Shown here: positions 55,104-61,728 of the stretch, piece after piece | Numbering within the stretch: position 1 is the first letter of the stretch | How the letters are laid out: each line of letters begins with the position of its first letter | Assembly (NCBI RefSeq): GCF_001955715.1 | Contig: NZ_CP019239.1 | Span: 992,001-1,056,000, forward strand | Direction of reading: 5' to 3' | Length of the DNA stretch: 64,000 nucleotides | Origin: Rhodoferax saidenbachensis | GTDB lineage: Bacteria; Pseudomonadota; Gammaproteobacteria; Burkholderiales; Burkholderiaceae_C | Notes under the pieces: generated by a model | Database searches by the model: none | What the model was told of the DNA's origin: nothing | Seen by the model: only the letters and a program-made list of their open reading frames with translations | Translations under genes and position numbers: made by a program

Positions 55104-55119
55104 ATCTTGTATCCAAGAT
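55104..55119. promoter_or_regulatory. GntR-type operator upstream of allophanate hydrolase
   Basis: ATCTTGTATCCAAGAT, identical over 16 bp to the site at 48636, begins 12 bp upstream of the atzF ATG. It sits in the divergent region shared with the BMP protein at 55262, so it could control both directions. Confidence 0.78.
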
Positions 55120-55145
55120 GGGATTGCAAGAGCTGTGCCAGAAAT

Positions 55146-55237
55146 ACCGGTGTGCGACAGCATTCCGTTTGTTGCAGAAGCACGCCGGTTAAAATACGTC
55201 CAAGGCCCGCTGCTCCGGCGGGCCTTGCCTTTTGTGT
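55146..55237 (+). promoter_or_regulatory. Structured leader, possible attenuator or riboswitch, before the BMP gene
   Basis: The leader has a 10-bp stem (ACCGGTGTGC at 55146-55155 with GCACGCCGGT at 55180-55189, one G-U pair) enclosing a 24-base loop. A 10-bp perfect GC-rich hairpin follows (CAAGGCCCGC at 55201-55210 with GCGGGCCTTG at 55218-55227) and then CCTTTTGTGTTT. A terminator-like hairpin between promoter region and gene suggests transcriptional attenuation. I cannot match it securely to a known riboswitch class. Confidence 0.5.
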
Positions 55238-55261
55238 TTCGGAGCCATGTAGAGGACTACC

Positions 55262-56365
55262 ATGTACAAAAACCTCGCAGCCACGTTCGTGGCGGCCTGC
55301 GCTTTTTCGCTGGCACCTAGCGGTGCTTTTTCCCAATCCAAAGATGCTGTCAAGGCAGAGCCGTTGAAGATCGGTTTTGTCTATGTCGCGCCCTTGTCCG
55401 ACGCCGGCTGGGTGCACCAGCACGACGAAGGCCGCAAGGCGGTGGAAGCCGCTTTGGGCAAACAGGTGCAAACCAGCTTTGTCGAAAACGTGGCCGAAGG
55501 GCCCGATGCCGAGCGCGTGATCCGCGATCTGGCGCGCCAGGGCAACAAGCTGATCTTCACGCCCAGCTTTGGTTATATGGAACCCACGCTCAAAGTGGCG
55601 CAGGAGTTCCCGGACGTCAAGTTCGAGTCCGTCACCGGCTACAAGACCGCACCCAATGTGGCCGTGTCCAACGCGCGTTATTACGAAGGCCGTTACCTGG
55701 CCGGTATCGCCGCGGGCCGCATGACCCAAACCAATCTGGCCGGTTACGTGGCGGGTTTCCCGATCCCCGAAGTGTTGCAGGGCATCAATGCCTTCACGCT
55801 GGGGTTGCGTTCGGTCAACCCCAAGGCCGAAGTCAAGGTGGTGTGGCTGGGCGAATGGTTCAATCCGCCGCGCGAGCGTGATGCGGCCATGACCCTGTTC
55901 AACCAGAACGTGGACGTGATCGCCTTCCACACTGGCTCCACCGCCGTGATGGCGGCTGCCCAGGAGCGCGGCAAGATGGCCGTGGCCTACCACTCCGACA
56001 TGCGCAAGATCGCGCCCGATGCCCAGATCATCGCCGTCACCCACGAGTGGGGTGCCTACTACACAGCGCGTGCCAAGGCCGTGCTGGCCGGCACCTGGAA
56101 GAGCGCGGGCGTGTGGGGTGGTGTCAAGGAAGGGATGATCCGCGTCGGCGACTTTGGCAGCAAGACCCCCAAGACCGTGCAGGCCGAAGTGCTGCAGCGC
56201 CAGAAGGATATTGCCGCGGGCAAGCTGCATCCCTTCCATGCCATCGCAGCCGTGCTGGACAACGAAGGCCACGAAGTCATCGCCAAGGGCCAGACCCTGA
56301 GCGACGACAAGATTCTGAACATGAACTGGCTGGTGGCGGGTGTGCAAGGCAAACTGAGTCGCTGA
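55262..56365 (+). CDS. BMP family ABC transporter substrate-binding protein (guanine deaminase-linked)
   Basis: A 367-residue periplasmic protein with a Sec signal (NLAATFVAACAFSLAPSGAF, cleavage near AFSQ). The BMP domain starts KIGFVYVAPLSDAGWVHQHD and continues with FVENVAEGPDAERVIRDLAR and GYMEPTLKVAQEFPDVKFES, close to the lipoprotein at 31564. No permease or ATPase is adjacent; it may use the importer at 27961-31518. It is followed 74 bp later by guanine deaminase, pointing to a purine ligand such as guanine or guanosine. Confidence 0.88.
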   Translation: MYKNLAATFVAACAFSLAPSGAFSQSKDAVKAEPLKIGFVYVAPLSDAGWVHQHDEGRKAVEAALGKQVQTSFVENVAEGPDAERVIRDLARQGNKLIFTPSFGYMEPTLKVAQEFPDVKFESVTGYKTAPNVAVSNARYYEGRYLAGIAAGRMTQTNLAGYVAGFPIPEVLQGINAFTLGLRSVNPKAEVKVVWLGEWFNPPRERDAAMTLFNQNVDVIAFHTGSTAVMAAAQERGKMAVAYHSDMRKIAPDAQIIAVTHEWGAYYTARAKAVLAGTWKSAGVWGGVKEGMIRVGDFGSKTPKTVQAEVLQRQKDIAAGKLHPFHAIAAVLDNEGHEVIAKGQTLSDDKILNMNWLVAGVQGKLSR

Positions 56366-56439
56366 TCTTGCATGCGTCGATAAGGCTTATTCGCCACGCC
56401 ATATAGCCGGGCGGGGCGGCCGGTTTAAGCTTGCAACCT

Positions 56440-57768
56440 ATGAAAGCCTACCGCGCCTCCCTTCTCTGGTTTGCCCCGCACAGCGCGGGGCCTCACGCAG
56501 CCTCGCCGCAAGCCCTGTTTGAAGAAGACGGCCTGCTGGTCGTCGGCCCCAATGCCCAGGGCGTGCAGGTGGTGCAGGCCATTGGCGCCTGGCGCGCACT
56601 TAAAGATAGCTACCCGCAGCTAGTGGTGGAGCATCTGCCGGGGCGCATCATCGCGCCCGGTTTCATCGACCTGCATATCCACTACCCACAGACCAATGTG
56701 ATCGGTTCACCCGCACCCGGTTTGCTGCCATGGCTGGAGAACTACACATTTCCAGAAGAAAAACGCTTTGCAGCCCCCGAATACAGTGCGCAGGCAGCTG
56801 CATTTTTTATAGCGGAATTGCTTCGCAACGGCGTCACCACGGCGCTCACCTTTGCCACCTCGCACACCGAATCGGTCAACGCGCTCTTCACCGAAGCGCA
56901 GGCCCAGCGCCTGCGCCTGATCACCGGTCTGTGCCTGATGGACCGCCACGCCCCGGCCGATCTGCTGAACCAGGGGCAGGGCGCCGTGAGCGGTACCGAG
57001 CAAAGCCTGCGCGACACCGAGGCACTGATCCAGCGATGGCACGGCAAGGACCGTCTGGGCTACGCCATCACCCCGCGCTTTGCACCGACCAGCACCGACG
57101 CGCAGCTGCGCGGCGCGGGCGAACTGGCCCGGCAATACGCCGATGTGTGGATCCAGAGCCACGTGGCCGAGAACAAGGACGAAATCACCTGGGCGCGTGA
57201 ACTGTTCCCTGCATCCCGTTCATATCTCGCCACCTACGACGACTTTGGCCTGATGCGCAAGCGCGCCATCTATGCCCACTGCATCCACTTTGACGACGCT
57301 GACCGCGCGTTGATGCGCGACACCGGCGCGGTGGCCGCCATCAGCCCGACCAGCAATCTGTTTCTGGGCAGCGGTTTTTTTGACTACGAAGGCGCAGACC
57401 GCATTGGTTTTGGTTACGGCCTGGCCAGCGATGTCGGTGGTGGTACCTCGTTCAGCCCGTTCCACACCATGCTGGCCGCCTACTACGTGGGCCGGGAAGG
57501 GCAGACCAAGCCCGGCCTGTCGCTCTCGCCCCAGCACCTCTGGTGGCAACACACGGCGGGCGGTGCGCGCGCGCTGGGGCTGGACGGTGTGGTGGGCAAC
57601 CTGCTGCCCGGCTGCGAGGCCGACTTTGTCATCATCAACCCCAAAGCCACGCCCTTGCTGGCGCGCAAAACGGCGCTGGCGTCCAACCTGGACGAGTTGC
57701 TGTTCTCGCTGATCGTGCTGGGCGACGACCGCCTGATCGAGCGCACCGTCATTTCCCAAGCGATTTAG
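56440..57768 (+). CDS. guaD: Guanine deaminase
   Basis: A 442-residue amidohydrolase. Zinc-site motifs are IAPGFIDLHIHYPQ (His79, His81), QSHVAENKDE, YAHCIHF and ASDVGGGTSFSPF. NYTFPEEKRF, NGVTTALTFATSH and CLMDRHAPADL are guanine deaminase hallmarks. It converts guanine to xanthine for the xanthine dehydrogenase at 23-27 kb. The ATG at 56440 is preferred over a TTG three codons earlier. Residues about 106-125 (EEKRFAAPEYSAQAAAFFIA), in a normally conserved part of the enzyme, are encoded by DNA resembling an antisense comamonad repeat. Confidence 0.92.
   Translation: MKAYRASLLWFAPHSAGPHAASPQALFEEDGLLVVGPNAQGVQVVQAIGAWRALKDSYPQLVVEHLPGRIIAPGFIDLHIHYPQTNVIGSPAPGLLPWLENYTFPEEKRFAAPEYSAQAAAFFIAELLRNGVTTALTFATSHTESVNALFTEAQAQRLRLITGLCLMDRHAPADLLNQGQGAVSGTEQSLRDTEALIQRWHGKDRLGYAITPRFAPTSTDAQLRGAGELARQYADVWIQSHVAENKDEITWARELFPASRSYLATYDDFGLMRKRAIYAHCIHFDDADRALMRDTGAVAAISPTSNLFLGSGFFDYEGADRIGFGYGLASDVGGGTSFSPFHTMLAAYYVGREGQTKPGLSLSPQHLWWQHTAGGARALGLDGVVGNLLPGCEADFVIINPKATPLLARKTALASNLDELLFSLIVLGDDRLIERTVISQAI
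56755..56813 (-). repeat. Comamonad-repeat-like sequence inside guaD
   Basis: On the minus strand it reads GCTATAAAAAATGCAGCTGC, then CTGCGCACTGTATTC, then GGGGGCTGCAAAGCG and TTTTTCTTC. It has the same length and about three quarters of the bases of the copy at 43822-43880. Both are antisense to their gene and both encode EEK...SAQAA...IA. Because the protein segment is normal for the family, coincidence is possible. Confidence 0.5.
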
Positions 57769-57816
57769 GGCGCTAACCCTTACAGGTACTGCGCAAGAAG
57801 CTCCTGATTTCATAGC
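57769..57816 (-). repeat. Comamonad-type repeat downstream of guaD
   Basis: On the minus strand it reads GCTATGAAATCAGGAGCTTC, then TTGCGCAGTACC, then TAAGGGTTAGCGCC. It begins at the guaD stop codon. The remaining 116 bp before the MFS gene show only a degenerate AAGGGTTATAGGGTAATCCC stretch. Confidence 0.65.
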
Positions 57817-57932
57817 ATTGCTACGAAGGGTTATAGGGTAATCCCTTATAGTTCTGGCCATCCACGGGATGACGCCAAACCACGGCTCCCCGCTCAACAC
57901 AAAGGTGCGACGCACCGCCCCCCAAGGAAACC

Positions 57933-59180
57933 ATGATTGCGACAGAAGCGGTGAAAGAGGCCCAAGAGGCCAGCCCGTTGACACGGATACAGATTGTTTT
58001 GGTGATTCTGGCGCTGGCCTGCGGCGGCTTCGCCATCGGTACCGGTGAATTTGCCATCATGGGCCTGCTGCCGGATGTGGCAAGCACTTTTGCCGTCACC
58101 ACCCCGCAGGCCGGTTATGTCATCAGCGCCTATGCACTGGGCGTGGTCGTAGGCGCACCGCTGATTGCCATTGCGGGCGCCAAGTCCTCGCGCCGCACGC
58201 TGCTTCTGATCCTCATGGCGGTTTTCACCGTCGGCAATCTGGCGAGCGCAGTTGCGCCGGATTTTCTGAGCTTCATCGTGTTGCGCTTTTTGTCGGGTCT
58301 GCCGCACGGCGCTTACTTTGGCGTCTCTGCGCTGGTGGCCGCGTCGCTGGTTCCATTGGATATGCGGGCGCGCACCGTCGGCTACGTGATGCTGGGGCTG
58401 ACCGGTGCGACGCTGGTCGGCACACCGGTCATGGCGCTGTTTGGCCAGTACCTCAGCTGGCGCGTCATGTTCCTGGCCGTAGGACTGATCAGCGTGCTGA
58501 CCGTGACGCTCATCTGGATCTACCTGCCACGCGACAAACCCGCCGTGGGCGCCAGCGTGGTGCGGGAACTGGTGGCTTTCACCCATCCGCAGGTGCTGCT
58601 GACACTCACGCTCGCCGCGACCGGTTTTGGCGGCATGTTTTCCATCTTCTCCTACATCGCCAGCACGGCGACCGAAGTGGCGCACATGCCGGTGGGCATG
58701 ATCCCGGTGATCATGGTCCTGTTCGGCATCGGCATGAATGTGGGCAATGTGGTGGGCTCCAAGCTGGCCGACATCGCGCTCATGGGCACCATAGGCGGCA
58801 TGCTGGTCTTCAACATCGTGGTGATGACGCTGTTCAGCCTCACCGCTGCCACGCCCTGGATGTTGTGCACGTCCGTGTTCCTGATCGGTTGCACCTTTGC
58901 CGCCGGCCCGGCCATCCAGACGCGGCTCATGGATGTGGCGGCAGATGGCCAGACACTGGCGGCCGCGTCCATGCACTCGGCCTTCAACATCGCCAATGCC
59001 CTGGGCGCCTGGCTGGGCGGTCTGGCCATTGCCTTTGGCTACGGTTATGCCGCCACCGGTTATGTGGGCGCCTTCCTGTCGTTCATTGGTCTGTTTGTGT
59101 TTGCGGCGTCGGTCCTGCTGGAACGGCGTGGCCGCCCCACGCACGGCCCGCGGGCTTTGGTGTCCATCCGGCAGGAGTGA
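57933..59180 (+). CDS. MFS transporter, AraJ/PbuE-like drug:H+ antiporter family
   Basis: A 415-residue major facilitator with 12 predicted helices. ALACGGFAIGTGEFAIMGLL at the first helix and RFLSGLPHGAYFGVSALVAA in helix four are typical of the AraJ/YdhP/PbuE exporter group (DHA1). It follows guanine deaminase by 164 bp in the same direction. PbuE exports purines in Bacillus, so purine efflux is possible, but sugar or drug export is equally compatible with the sequence. Confidence 0.8.
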   Translation: MIATEAVKEAQEASPLTRIQIVLVILALACGGFAIGTGEFAIMGLLPDVASTFAVTTPQAGYVISAYALGVVVGAPLIAIAGAKSSRRTLLLILMAVFTVGNLASAVAPDFLSFIVLRFLSGLPHGAYFGVSALVAASLVPLDMRARTVGYVMLGLTGATLVGTPVMALFGQYLSWRVMFLAVGLISVLTVTLIWIYLPRDKPAVGASVVRELVAFTHPQVLLTLTLAATGFGGMFSIFSYIASTATEVAHMPVGMIPVIMVLFGIGMNVGNVVGSKLADIALMGTIGGMLVFNIVVMTLFSLTAATPWMLCTSVFLIGCTFAAGPAIQTRLMDVAADGQTLAAASMHSAFNIANALGAWLGGLAIAFGYGYAATGYVGAFLSFIGLFVFAASVLLERRGRPTHGPRALVSIRQE

Positions 59181-59239
59181 TAGGCTTGGGGGACGACCGA
59201 TTGATAAAGCAAATGTCCCCCGCCTGAACCCGCCCATCC

Positions 59240-59776
59240 ATGAAAAACCTTCCCCTGCTCCACTGGCATTCGATGTTCATGGGCGTGGCGCTGTTGGCGT
59301 CCGGCCGCTCCAAGGACGCGCGCAAGCGCAACGGGGCCTGTATCGTCAGCCCGGATAACAAGATTTCCGGCGTGGGCTACAACGGCCTGCCGCGCGGCTG
59401 TGATGACAATGACGAGCACTACTGGCAGGACGACGACAGCGACCCGCTGAACTCGCGCCACAGCTACATCGTCCATGCCGAGCAGAACGCCATCCTCAAC
59501 TGCACAACGCTGCCGTTGCATGGTTCGACCATCTATGCCACCCAGTACCCCTGCCCCAAGTGTGTGCAGTCCATCATCCAGGTCGGTATCAAACGCGTGG
59601 TCTATCTGGACAAGAAGGAGCACCAGGAGCGCGTGAATGGGGCGTCTGAAAAGATGCTGGCGGACGCCGGCGTCGAGATTGCGTCCTTGCAGGAACTGCA
59701 ACCCGAGTCCGCCGACTGGTCGGCTGAACTGGCCCAGTTCATAGAAAGCTCGACGAGCCAAAAAGCCACACCCTGA
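59240..59776 (+). CDS. dCMP/cytidylate deaminase family protein
   Basis: A 178-residue zinc-dependent deaminase. HAEQNAILN supplies the His ligand and catalytic Glu, and PCPKCVQSII supplies the two Cys ligands. RNGACIVSPDNKISGVGYNG near the N-terminus and size agree with ComEB-type dCMP deaminases. It would convert dCMP to dUMP for thymidylate synthesis. It lies 59 bp after the MFS gene. The C-terminal 30 residues are variable. Confidence 0.83.
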   Translation: MKNLPLLHWHSMFMGVALLASGRSKDARKRNGACIVSPDNKISGVGYNGLPRGCDDNDEHYWQDDDSDPLNSRHSYIVHAEQNAILNCTTLPLHGSTIYATQYPCPKCVQSIIQVGIKRVVYLDKKEHQERVNGASEKMLADAGVEIASLQELQPESADWSAELAQFIESSTSQKATP

Positions 59777-60004
59777 CAGGGATTGCAACCGGGAACCGGG
59801 GCCAAGCTCGCGGGACCTCCCCTAAGGCATAAAAGCCGGACCAGACCAGTTGGCGTTCACTTACAAAGCGGTTTGAGAAAAGCTTTGTAAAAAACCTCCT
59901 TCTTTCCTACAACACGTCGGCCATTTGGCCGATGGTGGAGGGCAGTTCCATTTCCTAGTATTCAACTTGGTTCTGGACCTTGCACGGTGCAAAAGGAGTT
60001 GACC

Positions 60005-60343
60005 ATGGCTGCTACTGATACATCTTCCAGTTTTCCCTCTGCCCCTGCGGCGGCGGACGGCTTTGCAGCGCAGTGGGACGAATGGGGCCCGGTGGCACAC
60101 CCGTGCCGGTACTGGCCGTGTGAGCTGCTCTCGGCGTTCATGCTGCAAATGGCGGCCCAGGGCCAGTGTGTGAACGAGTCCATGATGCTGGGCAGCCGCC
60201 CGTACGCCGTGGAAAAACTCACCCAGGCCCGCACCTTGGACGACGCCAATTTGCGTGAGCTGGCGGTGCGCATGGTGGCCTACTTTGACGACGAACCTAG
60301 CCACGCCGTGGCCACGCTGGTTGCGGCCTCGCTGCACCACTGA
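60005..60343 (+). CDS. Hypothetical protein, 112 residues
   Basis: A small protein with a good ribosome binding site (AAGGAG, six bases before the ATG). The N-terminal 20 residues are Ser/Ala-rich; the rest is mainly helical with a Cys/Trp/Pro patch (HPCRYWPCELLSAFMLQMAA). I do not recognise the family. The 228 bp upstream contain a hairpin TCGGCCA-TT-TGGCCGA at 59917-59932 and a second, TTGCAC-G-GTGCAA, at 59980-59992 abutting the ribosome binding site. An in-frame GTG at 59987 would extend it by six residues. Confidence 0.6.
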   Translation: MAATDTSSSFPSAPAAADGFAAQWDEWGPVAHPCRYWPCELLSAFMLQMAAQGQCVNESMMLGSRPYAVEKLTQARTLDDANLRELAVRMVAYFDDEPSHAVATLVAASLHH

Positions 60344-60452
60344 GCGCATACCTATTACAAGCCCCTCTGTGGCCTGCCCGCGCTGCAGTACAGTGGCGCA
60401 CACGCTGGCGCATCCGCCAGCACCACCCTGAGTACTACATGACGAGGCCAGC

Positions 60453-61352
60453 ATGAAATGGGAAGGCAACCGCGAATCGGACAACGTCGAAGACCGCCGT
60501 GACGGTGGAGGCTCGGGAGGCGGCGGTCTGGGCGGTTTGCTCGGAGGTCTGCTGGGCGGCCGCAACATCGGTGCGGGCACCATCGTCATCGCCCTGGTCG
60601 GTGGCTGGGCGCTGGGCATCAATCCGCTGACGATTCTGGGCCTGCTCAGTGGCGACGGTGCGCCGACCGCGCAGGTGCAGCAAGCCCCGGCCAAGCGCCC
60701 ACCCGCAGACGACCGCATGGCCAAATTCGTCTCCACCGTGCTGGCCGATACCGAAGACGTGTGGACCGATGTGTTCAAAAAAGGTGGTGCCGACTACCAG
60801 AAGCCCAAACTGGTGCTGTTCCGCGGCGCTACGCCTACCGCCTGCGGCCAGGGCCAAAGTGCCATGGGCCCGTTTTATTGCCCTGCTGACCAGAAGGTTT
60901 ATATCGACCTGGGTTTTTACGAAACCCTGCAAAAGCAGTTGGGTGCGCCTGGCGACTTTGCCCAGGCCTATGTGATCGCCCATGAGGTGGGCCACCACGT
61001 GCAAAACCTGCTGGGCATCAGCACCAAGGTGCAGCAGGCGCGCAGCCGCGCCAGCACCGCCGAAGCCAACGTCCTGAGCGTGCGCCTGGAGCTGCAGGCC
61101 GACTGTTTTGCCGGTGTTTGGGCCCACCACGCCAATAATGCGCGCCAGTTGCTGGAAGCCGGTGATGTGGAAGAGGCCATGAACGCCGCCGCCAAAATTG
61201 GCGACGATGCCCTGCAGCGCGGCAGCGGCCACGCCGTGGTGCCCGAGAGCTTTACCCACGGCAGCAGCGCCCAGCGCCAGCGCTGGTTCAACACCGGCTT
61301 GCAGGGCGGCAGCGTGCGCGGTTGCGACACCTTTTCGACCCGGAAACTCTGA
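60453..61352 (+). CDS. Neutral zinc metallopeptidase, YpfJ family
   Basis: A 299-residue protein of the YpfJ/zinc metallopeptidase family. It has a Gly-rich N-terminus ([19 protein letters not shown]), one membrane segment at about residues 42-68, and a domain with the zincin motif HEVGHH near residue 177. [16 protein letters not shown] probably supplies the third ligand. [16 protein letters not shown] at the start is the family N-terminus. Function is uncharacterised; it is probably anchored in the inner membrane. Confidence 0.88.
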   Translation: MKWEGNRESDNVEDRRDGGGSGGGGLGGLLGGLLGGRNIGAGTIVIALVGGWALGINPLTILGLLSGDGAPTAQVQQAPAKRPPADDRMAKFVSTVLADTEDVWTDVFKKGGADYQKPKLVLFRGATPTACGQGQSAMGPFYCPADQKVYIDLGFYETLQKQLGAPGDFAQAYVIAHEVGHHVQNLLGISTKVQQARSRASTAEANVLSVRLELQADCFAGVWAHHANNARQLLEAGDVEEAMNAAAKIGDDALQRGSGHAVVPESFTHGSSAQRQRWFNTGLQGGSVRGCDTFSTRKL

Positions 61353-61376
61353 AAACGGGCGGATTTGGGGCCAATA

Positions 61377-61642
61377 GAGCCTGTTCAAGGTCTTTTTGGG
61401 GCCACGCAAGTGCCTTTTCGGGATGGGCTGCTAGGCGCAAAACGCAGTCGGGCTGGTGCCCGGCAAGGCTTTGCAACGCCGCAGACCGCCCGAAAAGGCA
61501 CTTGCCCTTCGGGTTGGGACGAAATCGGGCGACTTGCCCACCAAACCCCTTGCATGGGCATGAGCCCACACGGCGAAATGTTGGCAGACAACTCATCCCG
61601 ATTGCGTCCCAACGTGACCTCAAAAAGACCCTGAACAGGCTC
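61377..61642. mobile_element. MITE-like element with 29-bp terminal inverted repeats
   Basis: A 266-bp sequence bounded by 29-bp inverted repeats (61377-61405 and 61614-61642, beginning GAGCCTGTTCA, three mismatches). Two internal hairpin-forming pairs lie inside: GCAAGTGCCTTTTCGGG at 61406-61422 with its perfect complement at 61489-61505, and GTTGGGACGAAATCGGG at 61513-61529 with a one-mismatch complement at 61597-61613. There is no credible gene inside. Flanking ATA and TTA do not form a clear target duplication. The element fills most of the 376 bp between the metallopeptidase and rhlE genes, where I see nothing else. Confidence 0.7.
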
Positions 61643-61728
61643 TTAGAGGATAATGCGGGTTTGCCCCCAGACCTAGAGGGCGCCCCGCTATCGGATGGAT
61701 AGCACACAACTGGCTATGCCTGACCGAC

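Noticed and set aside
55146..55237. A specific known riboswitch class (purine or xanthine type)
   Set aside because: The two-hairpin outline is suggestive, but I could not match conserved core bases from memory with confidence, so only a structured leader is reported.
57894..59237. A 447-codon minus-strand frame
   Set aside because: Antisense to the 12-helix MFS transporter; composition is His/Gln-rich without family motifs.
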